Shown piece by piece: positions 32,826-44,275 of a stretch of 64,000 nt of DNA. The stretch spans positions 58,669,231 through 58,733,230 of the forward strand of contig CM028329.1 of the NCBI GenBank assembly GCA_016647705.1. The letters are read 5' to 3'. Origin of the DNA: Eucommia ulmoides (Eukaryota; Streptophyta; Magnoliopsida; Garryales; Eucommiaceae). The notes beneath the pieces were generated by a model that saw only the letters and a list, made by a program, of their open reading frames with translations, was not told the DNA's origin and ran no database searches. A program made the translations under genes and the position numbers. Numbering within the stretch: position 1 is the stretch's first letter; each line of letters starts with the position of its first letter.

Positions 32826-35800
32826 TTAGGCAAAGTATTTCTTTACAGAATCCGAGTTTAGGGGCTCGGGAAATACATCACCATCCATTTCCTGGAGAAT
32901 CAACGCTCCACCGCTCAATGCCTTATGAACAACAAAAGGACCTTCCCAATTTGGCGTGAACTTACCCTTAGCTTCATCTTGGAAAGGAAAGATTTTCTTC
33001 AATACTAACTCACCGACCTTGAAGACTCTAGGGTATACCCGTTTATCATGAGCTCTAGTAATCCTCTGTCTGTAACACTGTCCGTGGCATATCGCTGTTA
33101 GCCGCTTTTCATCGATTAAACAAAAATGGTCCAACCGTTGTTGTACCCATTCAGTTTCATCAAGCTCGGCCTCTATGAGCACTCGTAGAGATGGAATTTC
33201 CACCTCGGCTGGTATCACCGCTTCTGTGCCATAGACCAGAGAATAGGGGGTTGCCCCTGTCAAGGTCCGAACCGAGGTTCGGTAAGCCATCAAAGCATAT
33301 GGCAGCATATCATCCCACTCTTTATAATTGTCAATCATCTTCTGGAGAATTTTCTTTATATTTTTGTTGGCGGCTTCCATTGCTCCATTCATTTTTGGAC
33401 GGTAAGGCGCTGAGTTTTTGTGCTCGATCTTGAACTGCTGACATATTTTTTGTATTTCTGAACCCTTCAGGTTTTTAGCATTGTCGGTTATCAATGTTTG
33501 CGGCAAACCGTATCTTGACACAATATTTTCTTTGATGAATCGAGCTACTATCTTTTGAGTCACTCGGGTTAAGGAAACAGCTTCTACCCACTTGGAAAAA
33601 TAATCAATTGCCACCAGGATAAAGCGATGACCACTCGGCGCCTTAGGGGTAACTTCCCCAATAACGTTCATACCCCACATTGAGAAGGGCCATGGGGCCG
33701 CCAAGCAATGAAGGTGCGAGGGTGGGACATGGATTTGATCACCATGAATCTGACACTTATGGCATCTTCGAACAAACTGCACGCAGTCGTTTTCCATCGT
33801 TAGCCAAAAATGACCGGTCCTCAGGATCTTCTTGGCAAGCATGAAGCTGCTCATGTGAGGTCCACATATGCCACCATGGACCTCTTTCATCAACTGGATG
33901 GCCTCTTCGACTCCAACACATCTCAACAGGCCCATGTCAGGGGAGCGTTTGTACAGTATCTCCCCGCTTAGGAAGAATTGGCCTGCTAACCTCTGGAGGG
34001 TTTTCTGATCAACACTTGATGCCCCTTCCGGATACTCTTGATTTTTCAAAAAGTTCTTTATGTCATGGTACCACGGGTCTTTGGCTGGCTCAGATTCAAG
34101 TTGGCAGCAGTGGGCCGGTCGGCGTTGAACTCGGATTACCACCGGAATGATATCAGCATCCTCTCGAGTGATAGATATCATAGATGCCAAGGTAGCTAAG
34201 GCATCGGCGAAGTCATTTTTTAACCTCGGTATGCTTTCAAATTCTATCATTGTAAATTGCTCGCACAACTCCAGGAGGTGATTGTTATAGGCTATCAAGG
34301 TTGGATCTCTCGTGGCATATTTATCCGTCACCTGATTGATTATCAGCTCAGAATCTTCGAACACTAGCAATTCTTTGATTTTCATATCGACAGCCAGCTG
34401 GAGTCCCAGAATACAGGCTTCGTACTCAGCTCGATTATTTGTGCTCTGGAACTTCAACTTGGAAGCCACTGGATAATGCTGTTTGCCCGGAGAAACCAGA
34501 ACGGCTCCGATTCCAGCCCCTCGAGAGTTCACTGCTCCATCAAAATACATTTTCCAAACTGTTTCCTCATTTTCTTCATCCACCGCATGAATCGACTCAT
34601 CAGGGAATAGCGTCTCAAGAGGCTGGTTATCCATTTGAGCTGGATAACTAGCCAATTGATCCGCTATCGCCTGACCCTTCACTGACTTTTGGGTCTTGTA
34701 GATGATATCGAACTCCGTCAGCAGCATCTGCCATTTTGCAACTTTTCCTGACAGAATCGGCTTCTCGAAGATGTATTTTAAGGGATCCATCTTGGCTATC
34801 AAGTAGGTAGTCAGTGGGAGCATATAATGGCACAGTCTTTGAGCAGACCAAGCTAATGCACAACAGGTCCTCTCCAGCAAGGTATAATTTTTCTCATACT
34901 TCGTGAAGCGCTTGCTGAGGTAGTAGATGGCTTGCTCCTTCTTTCCAAATTTATCGAGTTGCCCAAGAATAGCTCCCATGGAGGAGTCGAGAACTGATAA
35001 ATATAGTAATAACGGAACCTTCTCCCGAGGCAGCACTAGAACGGGAGGGTTCGTTAGATAGACTTTAATTTTCTCCAAGGCATTCTGGTAATCTGCATTC
35101 CATCGCCCGTCACTTTCTTTTCGAAGTAGCTTGAAGATTGGCTCACAAGTGGCAGTGAGTTGGAAGATGAATCGGGCTATGAAATTTAATCGCCCCAGAA
35201 AACCTCGGATCTCTTTCTTATTTCTCGAAGGTGGCATCTCATGAATGGCCTTCATCTTTGCAGGATCAATCTCGATTCCATGGCGATTTACCATGAAACC
35301 AAGAAGTTTTCCGGAAGCCACCCCAAACGCGCATTTTGCTGGATTGAGCTTGAGCTGGTACTTTCGAAGTCTGTCAAACATCGTTTTCAAATGGCAGAGA
35401 TGATCCTCGTTCTCCTGTGATTTAACGATCATGTCATCTACATATACCTCCATCTCCTTGTGCATCATATCATGAAAGAGGGTCGTCATTGCTCTTTGGT
35501 ATGTTGCCCCGGCGTTTTTGAGACCGAAAGGCATCGCCCTATAGCAAAAGACTCCCCATGGTGTAGTGAATGCTGTCTTTTCTCGATCTTTCTCATCCAT
35601 CAGAATCTGATTATAGCCAGAGAATCCATCGGCGAAAGAATAGAGTTTTCGCCCCGCAGTATTGTCGATGATGATGTGAATGTTTGGCAGTGGGAAATCA
35701 TCTTTTGGACTTGCCCGGTTGAGATCACGATAGTCCACGCAGACTCTGATTTTTCCCGAGGACTTTGGCACGGGAACGACATTTGAGAGCCATTCACTGT

Positions 35801-36017
35801 AGTTACAGACTTCAATAATTCGGGCATTGAATTGCTTCACGATCTCCTCCTTGACCTCGAGGCTGACAGCGGGCCTCAGTTTCCTCAACTTTTGTTTGAC
35901 TGGTACACTCTCCGGCTTTAGCGGCAGCTTATGGGCCACGATACTCTTATCCAGTCCTACCATGTCATCGTAGGACCAGGCAAAGATATCTTGGTAGGAA
36001 ATTAAGAGCGTTGTCAA
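32826..36017 (-). CDS. Gypsy pol: RT, two RNase H domains, integrase
   Basis: An uninterrupted 1063-codon frame of the gypsy element. RT: DYRDLNRASPKDDFPLP at about 95-111, SFADGFSGY with catalytic Asp at 130, and YVDD at 192-195. First RNase H: about 328-460. A second, archaeal-type RNase H lies at about 488-615, with MYFDG (Asp 493), RAEYEA (Glu 533) and FEDSEL (Asp 555); this extra domain is typical of the Tat group. Integrase: HHCC zinc finger H714, H721, C752, C755; core residues D805 (IDYFSKW), D845 (ITDNAKN) and E881; then a C-terminal domain ending WEGPFVV.....LNSDSVKKYFA. The first ATG of the frame is not the true start: a frameshift near 36010 separates it from its N-terminal part at 36017-36318. 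Key catalytic residues are present. Confidence 0.9.
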   Translation of the reverse strand: MTTLLISYQDIFAWSYDDMVGLDKSIVAHKLPLKPESVPVKQKLRKLRPAVSLEVKEEIVKQFNARIIEVCNYSEWLSNVVPVPKSSGKIRVCVDYRDLNRASPKDDFPLPNIHIIIDNTAGRKLYSFADGFSGYNQILMDEKDREKTAFTTPWGVFCYRAMPFGLKNAGATYQRAMTTLFHDMMHKEMEVYVDDMIVKSQENEDHLCHLKTMFDRLRKYQLKLNPAKCAFGVASGKLLGFMVNRHGIEIDPAKMKAIHEMPPSRNKKEIRGFLGRLNFIARFIFQLTATCEPIFKLLRKESDGRWNADYQNALEKIKVYLTNPPVLVLPREKVPLLLYLSVLDSSMGAILGQLDKFGKKEQAIYYLSKRFTKYEKNYTLLERTCCALAWSAQRLCHYMLPLTTYLIAKMDPLKYIFEKPILSGKVAKWQMLLTEFDIIYKTQKSVKGQAIADQLASYPAQMDNQPLETLFPDESIHAVDEENEETVWKMYFDGAVNSRGAGIGAVLVSPGKQHYPVASKLKFQSTNNRAEYEACILGLQLAVDMKIKELLVFEDSELIINQVTDKYATRDPTLIAYNNHLLELCEQFTMIEFESIPRLKNDFADALATLASMISITREDADIIPVVIRVQRRPAHCCQLESEPAKDPWYHDIKNFLKNQEYPEGASSVDQKTLQRLAGQFFLSGEILYKRSPDMGLLRCVGVEEAIQLMKEVHGGICGPHMSSFMLAKKILRTGHFWLTMENDCVQFVRRCHKCQIHGDQIHVPPSHLHCLAAPWPFSMWGMNVIGEVTPKAPSGHRFILVAIDYFSKWVEAVSLTRVTQKIVARFIKENIVSRYGLPQTLITDNAKNLKGSEIQKICQQFKIEHKNSAPYRPKMNGAMEAANKNIKKILQKMIDNYKEWDDMLPYALMAYRTSVRTLTGATPYSLVYGTEAVIPAEVEIPSLRVLIEAELDETEWVQQRLDHFCLIDEKRLTAICHGQCYRQRITRAHDKRVYPRVFKVGELVLKKIFPFQDEAKGKFTPNWEGPFVVHKALSGGALILQEMDGDVFPEPLNSDSVKKYFA

Positions 36018-36318
36018 CTCTTTCTTTTTTCAGAGTCATGAGGGCTGATCCAATCTTTACTTCCTTCAACTCTTCCGAGGTCCCCAAGTTTATCAACTCG
36101 GTCTCATCGTTATTGGGAATCGGCTTGTTCTCGAACTCCGTGAAAGCTTTTCGGATCTCACCATCGTCTGGCTGGCAAGAGTCATCTTCTGTTTCCACTC
36201 CCATCGGGTTATGGTCTGGTTCTGCATTGAAATCATACTTATCGCACTCTGGCTCAGTTATATCGCATGCATCATACACTGGTGTTTTAGACATCCTGAA
36301 AGCATAAAATTTAAACAT
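35965..36318 (-). pseudogene. N-terminal segment of gypsy pol, frameshifted
   Basis: This 117-codon frame (MSKTPVYDACDITEPECDKYD...) ends IGSALMTLKKERVDN, which in related elements runs straight into the segment before RT. The continuation (SYQDIFAWSYDD) is in the next frame, so one base has been lost or gained near 36010. About 125 bases separate it from the end of gag-pro; in Ogre-type relatives an intron removes such a gap, but whether it is spliced here is unknown. Confidence 0.7.
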
Positions 36319-36445
36319 TTAAACCATATGTCGGATAAAACAGAATTGCATTCATTAAATATAAAAAACCATTACAAAGCAAAATCCCTTTCCATCTAGA
36401 AGGCAAGGTGGATGGAGGGATGACCAACAGAAAATCTCTCTAAGT

Positions 36446-39400
36446 TTACCGAAACGCCTGGCGAATTGGGAGAGAACAAGAATCCCAATTCTGCAGCTTT
36501 TCTTTTCCCTTGGTTCGAATACCAGACCCATGACTTGGCCCTGCCTCGTCTCTCATGATTACATTCACAGCTTCCTTGATCATTACTCTCTCAGGGTGCA
36601 ACTTGAATCCTGCGGTCTCCTTCCCTTTATTGATGATTTCTGCTGGATAGGGGAAAGTGACCCGGATATGCAGAATTTTCATTGGCTGGTTGTCTGGGGA
36701 TCCATCATTCTTCTTCCGGAAGAACTTCGCCCTGTCTGCTTTTGTCGGCTCGTATCCCAATCCGAATCTCCCCCTCTTCTCCTTGACTTCTATCGGTTCT
36801 GTAATTCCGTCTAGATTCTTGCCCAAACCTTTCCCGGGAATGCAACCCCGAGACTTCATTTCTTTAGCAATGAAGGCCACAGTGTTAGACAGTGATGGTG
36901 TCATCTCGTGTCCTCCTTCCTTCACAAAGATAGCATTCGCGACGTCGAACACGTGATAAGAGGCTTCAATCTTCTTTTTCTCCTTTCCGTCATCTGTTAA
37001 CGGGACATGCCAACTTATCGCTTGATGGAAAGGTATGATATCTGAATCAGCCCTGATCACGTACAATGTGTCATTAATGATAAACTTGATCTTTTGATGT
37101 AGAGATGAAGGCACTGCCCCAGCGTTATGGATCCACGGCCTCCCCAACAACAGGTTGTACGAAGCAGGTATGTCAAGCACTTGGAACTTCGCATTGAACT
37201 GTATTGGACCAATTTCAATTGGCAGGTCAATCTCTCCAACGCTATCTCTCCTAGCCCCATCGAATGCTCGGATAACCGTCTTAGACGATCAAACCTGTGA
37301 TAGATCTATCCCCATTTCTTCCAGGGTCGACAAAGGACAGATATTTAGTGCCGATCCATTGTCAATCAACACCCGAGCTATGAACATTCCATGGATTTCG
37401 ACCGTGATATTCAAAGGCTTGTTGTGACCTGTTCCATCATCGTCCATCTCGTCATCTGTGAAAGTGATGGTGTTAGACCCTAGGACTTGCTCGACCAGAG
37501 TGACAAACTTCTTCGGAGAGATCGTGCTAGGCAAGTGGACTTCATTTAGGACTTTCAGCAGTGCCTGTCTATGTACTTCTGAGGATAGGAGTAGTGAGAG
37601 CATCGAGATTTGCGCCGGTGATTTGCTGAGTTGCTCCACTATCTTGTATTCTGAATTCTTCATTGCCTTTAGGAAGTCGTGAGCCTCCGGTTCTGACACC
37701 GGCTTTTTCAGGGCCCCTCTTGGTTCCCTCACAGGAATCCTGATCAAATCTTGTGGCGTATACACCCTTCCAGACCGAGTGATTCCACTGGTTTCTCCTA
37801 CTGAGATTGGCAATTCTTCTCCTTCTCCTGTTTTAGTGACGATCTCATAATTCCATGGAACCTTATTGAGATTTTCCATTATCTTTTGGATTGGGAAAGA
37901 CAAAACTAGAGATTTCTCCAGTTTTTGGGCTACCCTTTCTAGATGTAATTCGAACCCTCTGTAGAGAACCTTTGGGTGTAAATAAACACCACCGATATCG
38001 ATCACATCAACTTCTTCTTCGACCTCCTCTGTGAAAATTAGATTGACGTCACTTCCTGATGAGGCGTGTTCAGGCAACGGATTTTGTTGACAATTTGGCG
38101 TACCGGCCTCAGGTTTTTTAGGAAACGTGATGGCTTCGGTCCGTATAAACTCCCGGATTTTGTCTTTTAGCTGAAAGTATTGTTCAGTCGCATGTCCTCT
38201 GGTTCCCGAGTGGTATTCACAGAAAGCATTTGAAGAAGCTGCTTTACTCCCAGGTTTAACTTCGTAGAATGGAAGGGGCGTCAGCATCCCCTGCTTCAAA
38301 CAATTCCGGTACAACTCGGTGATCGAGACCAGAAGGTCTTGTAGCTCTCTGTTGTCGTTCTGGAAATTTTCCCCAGTAGCATGAAGTAAAAGGTCTTGGT
38401 GGTATTGGGTTCCTGACCTTGGAGTGCGGTTAGAAATTTGAGATGGGGTGTTCGGGCGTGGTTGATAGGTATGGTAAGAGGGTGTTGGGTAGGCTTGAGG
38501 GTAATATTGGGGAATGTGGTTTTGATAAGGGGGAGGTACATTTTGGTAATAGCGGGGGCGGCTTCGGGAATAGGGTTGGTTTTGAGGATAATTTTGGTTT
38601 TGGCGATTTTGAGGAGGGTAGTTGTGATATTGGTTGTTCTGGTTCGGGTAGTTCTGGGGACAGGAAGCTTGGGGGTAATTCTGGTAATGGGTTTGCCGAG
38701 GGGAAACAACAACAGCTACTTCATTTTCTTTCATCTTTGGCGGGGCTGACCTTTTCGTCAGATTGGATTGAGCCCCTTCAATTTTTCCGCTCCTTATTCC
38801 TTCTTCCGTCACCTCGGCCTGTTTGATCGCATCGCCGAAAGAAACCACTGCTATGCTCGAGAGATCTCGATAGAACGACGGTGACTGAATTGACTTGAAT
38901 ATCTCTAACTGAGCCTCCTCGCTCAGCTTAGGGACAACTTTGGCAGCCTCTTCCCTCCAACGAGCAGTATACCTCCGGAAACTTTCGTATTTATTTTTCA
39001 GTATCTGGTAGAGGGTATTGCGGTCTGGCGCGGCATACCTATTGTACACATATTGCTCACAGAAGGCCTCTACCAGATCTTCAAATGTTTTAATCTGTGA
39101 TAGCTCCAGGGTCATGTACCAGTTGAGAGCCGATTCTTTCAACGATCTCCGAAACATCTTTAGGCAAAGGTCTTCGTTCCGAGCATGAATTCCTAACTCC
39201 TCTTTGTAAATGCTGACATGCCATTCTGGAGGGCCAGTGCCATCATATTTTGTGAATTCTGGAACCACGAAATTTTTCGGGTACACAATCCCGGGTGGTG
39301 CTGACAACTCCTTGTACGTCGCTTTCCTGGACGGCTTCTCCTTTTGCCATTCTTCCATAGTTTTTTTTAATTTCTCTATTTTCAGAAGCCAAGCCGGTGG

Positions 39401-39856
39401 AGGGCCATTCTCTTCTTTGTTTTCAGTTTCAATGGCCGGGGCCGGTTGGCTATCATTTGAATTGTTTGGTGGAGCAACGACCCTCTCCGGGTGAATGAGG
39501 ATCTGCGGGGCGGCGGGGGCTGAGCCTTCTGGGGAGGCCTGATAGACATGCCCCTGAATGGGATATGTCGGAGCTCCATAGGCGAAAGGATGAGGGCCTA
39601 TCTGAGGTCCATAGTAGACTGGTACTGCAAAGTTCGGGCCGACGTGGTTCGGATTCGGCCCTGAGTTCTCCATCCCAATACTTGCAGGGTTTCCATTTGG
39701 GGATTCAGTCACAGGAGTCCCGTTGGACGGAGGAATAGGCACCTCCTGTGGTCGGCTAAGTTTGTTGATCCTTTCCATCAACCTGTCAATAGTTTCCTGC
39801 ATCTGAGCTATCTGGGTCGTTCGGGGAGATTCGGGATTGCTTTCTGATGTCATCAT
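36446..39856 (-). pseudogene. Gypsy gag-protease, one in-frame stop
   Basis: One frame from 39856 to 36446, interrupted only by TGA at 37291-37289. Gag: Gln/Pro/Asn-rich N-terminus, then the retrotrans_gag core (PPEWHVSIYKEELG, SALNWYMTLE, AFCEQYVYNRY) near residues 210-290. A knuckle-like CEYHSGTRGHATEQY near 560 has Tyr where relatives usually have the last Cys. Protease: ARVLIDNGSALNICP near 830, with DNG at the active site, then after the stop the flap and YNLLLGRPWIHNAGA. A G-patch-like stretch (GKGLGKNLDG) follows near 37180-36700. The TGA sits where relatives have Arg, consistent with CGA to TGA decay at a methylated CpG. It cannot give full protein without readthrough. Confidence 0.85.
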
Positions 39857-40490
39857 GGAATGAGTCTGTGCTCGACTGCGTGTAAAGATCAGACTTCGAA
39901 AGGGGGGAACTGGATTTGCTTTTCTGGGACCAATTTTCTTTGTCTTGTCCTTTTCTTTTTCACCTACAAAAAAAAAAAATCATTTTTTTAGTTCACGTGG
40001 GTCTTAGGTGGCCTTAAAGCCCATTTTAATTCGAAGATTTCAATTTCGATAATGACTAATTAAAACAAATGATGGTACATCAAAAATCTCTCTTTTGTTT
40101 TTTGTCGTTCTCTACCGATATTGAAAACTTTGAACTTGTTTGGTGTGCTCTTTTTTTTTTTTTTTTTTTTTAGGACTTCCCAAGACGTCATAAATCCATC
40201 AAGTACAAAAAACCCCTTTCTCGTCTTGTATCTGAGGGGATAATATGGATATAAGACAGTTTTGTTTTTATCAGAGGATTTACAACGATATAAGGGTCTG
40301 AGAGGAAATAAGAAAAATATATATATATATATATAAATAAAAAATAAATGATATATAAAAAAAATCACAACTTATTTACTGAACTGAGGGAAAAAATAAA
40401 ATAAAATTTAACATTCGGACTTTAGATTAGTTGGACTTATTCAGAAATATTGGGCTCGACCCTCTGTGAATCCCCAGCGGAGTCGCCAGC
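39857..40490 (-). promoter_or_regulatory. Gypsy 5' UTR and primer-binding site
   Basis: Two bases inside the 5' LTR, the - strand reads TGGCGACTCCGCTGGGGA (40488-40471). This is complementary to a tRNA 3' end (…GTCGCCA) and is the PBS form reported for Ogre/Tat elements, which use tRNA-Arg; the tRNA identity is from family knowledge. The rest is a leader with A/T homopolymers (39966-39978, 40150-40171) and no ORF1-like gene, unlike Ogre proper. Confidence 0.8.
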
Positions 40491-42875
40491 TGAACGCGCC
40501 CCGATTTTTCAGAGAAAATCAAAAAATAATATATATGCTTGGCGCTGGTAAAATGAGAAGGGTTTTTAAAAACGTCGATTTTCTCATTAAAATATACTTA
40601 AGCCTGTTTTAGAAAAAAGGAGTCGCCACCTAGCATTGGTTTTAAATGATGTGCTAGGTCACCATATTTTTCTTTTTTGAAAACAATTTAAAAAAATGGC
40701 TTAAGTAAAAATTTGACTCCTAAAATAACATGGTCTGATCAGAGATTCGTTTAAAGAGTTCGGGGGTCAGTTACACTCGGGGAAGGTGTCAAGAACCCCA
40801 AGACGCCCGTCCAAAGACGGTACCTTATCCGATTAAGTCCAATTAAAATTTAAATCTGAATATTTTTATTTTATTTTGAAATCCTTCTCATATACACACA
40901 TACACATACACACATTTGAGAGAAGTGATTTCTCTTTTAAACCTAGACCGTTCTGATGGAAGGTTGGGAATTTTTCCACCTCATCTTGTCAGCACATTAT
41001 ATTTAATACGAGTTAAAGAAACACACGCTCACACACGCACGCACACATCGAGGGGAGTAATTCCCTTCTAAATTTAAACCATTCAAATTGAAGGTTGGGA
41101 ATTTTCCACCTTATCTTGTCAGCACATTATATTTAATACGAGTTAAAGAAAACACACGTCCACACACGTACGCACACATCGAGGGGAGTAATTCCCTTCT
41201 AAATTTAAACCGTTCAAATGGAAGGTTGGGAATTTTTCACCTTATCCTGTTAGCACATTATATTTAATACAAATTAAATAAAACACACGTACACCCGCAC
41301 ACACGCATCGAGGGGAGTAATTCCCTTCTAAATTTAAACCGTTCAAATTGAAGGTTGAGAATTTTCCACCTTATCTTGTTAGCACATTATATTTAATAGA
41401 AATTAAATAAAACACACGCACACCCGCATCGAGGGGAGTAATTCCCTTCTAAATTTAAACCGTTCAAATTGAAGGTTGAGAATTTTCCACCTTATCCTGT
41501 TAGCACATTATATTTAATACAAATTAAATAAAACACCCGCACACCCGCACACACGCATCGAGGGGAGTAATTCCCTTCTAAATTTAAACCGTTCAAATTG
41601 AAGGTTGAGAATTTTCCACCTTATCCTGTTAGCACATTATATTTAATACAAATTAAATAAAATACACGCACACCCGCACACACGCATCGAGGGGAGTAAT
41701 TCAATTCTAAATTTAAACCGTTCAAATGGAAGGTTGGGAATTTTCCACCTTATCTTGTTAGCACATTATATTTAATACAAATTAAATAAAACACACGCAT
41801 CGAGGGGAGTAATTCCCTTCTAAATTTAAACCGTTCAAATGGAAGGTTGGGAATTTTCCACCTTATCTTGTTAGCACATTATATTTAATACAAATTAAAT
41901 AAAACACCCGCACACACACACACACACACACACACTTCTCAAGGGGAGTAATTTTATTCTAAACTTAAACCGTTTCAATGGAAGGTTAGAAGTTTTCCAC
42001 CTCGTATTATTTAAAAAAAAAAAAAAATAATAATAATAAAAATAAATAAAAAAATAAAAAAAATAAAAAATAAAAATTTTAAAAAAAGAAATAAATAAAT
42101 AATAAAAGAAAAAAAATCTAATTTAAAAAAACAATTAGTATAATAACAATTTATTTAAAAAAATAAGAGTAAGATTTACAACAGATGAAAATTTACCACC
42201 TTCTTGGAGATTTTTCTTCTTCAAAATTACAATAAAACGAAGATAATATTATTTTCTTCAAAATTTCTCTACAGAGTTCACATCTCCCTTCCCAAAAAAT
42301 TCCTCTAAAAAAAAAAATTTCTTCTGGCAAAAAAATTCCTCCCCCTTTCCTATTGTGATCCTTCATCTATTTATAGGAAGGAAATTCTGAAGAATCGTCC
42401 GACAAAACATGCGAAAAGGTAAGGAAAAGGGGGTGGGTGCACCGAAATTTGGTGCACCCACCCCCTTTTGGGTGCACCAAAACTTGGTGCACCCAAAAAG
42501 GGCTTTCTGCCCCCTTTCCCTTGCTGGCCGCATGTGCGGCCAGCTTTAAGTTGGTCGCACGTGCGACCAGTTTTTGGTCGCACGTGCAACCTTTGTGCAC
42601 CCCCCCCACCCCTGTTCGGTCCAGGTCTCTCTTATTCTCGTCTGTTTCTTGTCCATTTTGTTCCGAATTAACGCGTTTTTATTCCACTTCGAAAAATCTA
42701 CAAAACAAAATAAAAATAAATAAATCAATTACTAATATTTAATTTACTTAAGAGATTAATAAAACTTAATTTAGCAGTATTAAACCACACAAATATGGTA
42801 CAATCAAAACAAAATAAATAGGAAAATAAAATAAAGTATAATTTTTTGCGAGGCGGTCAAAATGCCGTGTCTACA
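40491..42875 (-). repeat. 5' LTR of the gypsy element
   Basis: 2385 bp, - strand TGTAGACACGG... to ...GGCGCGTTCA, so TG...CA ends are intact. TATA box CTATAAATAG at 42376-42367. Nine tandem units (markers at about 40917, 41050, 41179, 41309, 41431, 41561, 41690, 41803, 41942). The hairpin cluster is at 42429-42591 and here has two CACGTG palindromic blocks instead of one. Confidence 0.9.
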
Positions 42876-44275
42876 GGGGGGGTGAGGGGTCAGGTGGTGG
42901 GTGTAAAGTGGGTGGGGAAGGTATATCGAAGACAGGGATAAGATGCGGAAGTGAGGTATGATCCTTGGTAGTGGCTACCTTAATAGGTGGAGAAGGTACG
43001 GTACCGGAAAAATATGGGACAGTCTTGAGAAACTTAACATCAAGAAAGTGGTAAGTATGGTGGGTAACTGGATCGTAGCACTTATATCCTTTGGACATGG
43101 AAGAATAGCCGAGGAAAACATACCGGATAGATTATCATCTAATTTAGTGAGAGTAGGGCTCCGATTCTAGACAAAACACGTACAATCAAAGACACGGGAT
43201 AAGATAGGAAAAAGGGTGCTAGTGGGTTGCAATATATGAAAGGGGGTTTTGCCTGTAAGGACACGACTCGATGTGCGATTAATGAGATAGGTAGCTGTAA
43301 GAATTGCCGTGTGCCAAAAAGATTTGGGAAGATTTATTTCTCGCAAAAGACAACGGACTACAGACATGAGGTGACGATTCTTACGTTCCGCCACACCATT
43401 TTGTTAAGGGTTGTAGAGACAGGTAAGTTGCTAAAGGATGCATTGCTTATTAAGCTTAGCCCGAAAATCATCGGATAAGTATTTCCGGCCATTACATGAT
43501 CTGATATTGCACACTACGGTTTTATATTGGGTTTTTATCATTTGAAGGTAGTGGGTAAAGTGAGTGTAAACCTCTTATTTGTGTTTTATCTAATAAACCC
43601 AAGTGCATTGACTATAATCATCTATGAAGGTGATATAGTAGCGGTGTTTGGAAATGACTGTAACAGGAGAGGGTCCCCAAATATCAGAATGGATAAGATC
43701 AAATGTTTGGGAGACATGGTGCATGCAAGGAATATAAGAGGTATGTGTGTGTTTAGGCAATTCACAAACCACACATTGAAATTAAAGTCATCGCAAACTT
43801 TATTAAGAGACGGAAACAACCAACACAAATACTGAAAATTTGCATGTTTCAGAAGGACATGCTATAAGTTCAAATCTTTGAATGAACACAGAGAAGAATA
43901 AAAAACAGGTAATACAGAGGCTTGCATACTAAAAGATGGAACGGGTGGAGGTGGAGGGCTGCCGAAGTAGTAGAGGCCATCGCGTTCATATCTTCTGTCA
44001 AAAATCTTCCTCGTAGTCAGGTCCTGCAAGAAGCAACGATTAGGTTAGAAAACAACGGCACAATTAAAATTTTTAGCAAGACGACTAACCGATAGAAGAT
44101 TATAGGCAAATTTAGAAACATAATAAACATAGTGAAGAGTGATATCAGGAGATAAACAGGCATTTCCCTGACGATGAATAGGGATAGAGGTACCATTGAC
44201 AATGCATATAGCTGATTAATAGGCAAAACGGGAAGGTGAAAGTAGAAAACTCACTAGTCATAGATTCATTCGACT
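42876..44275 (-). mobile_element. Ty1/copia fragment, protease to integrase
   Basis: On the - strand from 44275: a protease-end segment (VSKFAYNLLSVSRLAKN), the pre-integrase linker, then integrase core pieces (HLILSILIFGDP.., RYYITFIDDYSQCTWVY at 43650-43590, MAERKNRHLMSVVRCLLRE at 43394), and its C-terminal part (SKGYKCYDPVTHHTYHFLDV at 43098), ending in a proline-rich stretch at 42876. Several frameshifts and stops make it inactive. It continues at 28253-27947. Gag, LTRs and most of RT are absent. The right boundary near 44275 is approximate. Confidence 0.8.

Larger units (their letters stand above)
28277..42875 (-). mobile_element. Ty3/gypsy LTR retrotransposon, Tat-like, full length
   Basis: A 14.6-kb element on the - strand with two LTRs (28277-30905 and 40491-42875), PBS, gag-pro, RT-RH-second RH-INT, and PPT in the right order. 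Two RNase H domains, the order of domains and 3' UTR tandem repeats place it with the Tat group (Tat/Retand/Ogre). It inserted in the G-tract of a copia element, so the target duplication lies within poly-G and cannot be delimited. The first ~400 bases of the LTRs differ at about nine sites by eye, so the insertion is fairly young. gag-pro has one stop and the gag-pro/pol link a frameshift, so this copy is probably not autonomous. Confidence 0.9.

Noticed and set aside
38296..39579. Frames of 90-138 codons opposite or inside gag
   Set aside because: Shadows of the long gag-pro frame; composition explained by its repetitive Pro/Gln/Asn codons.
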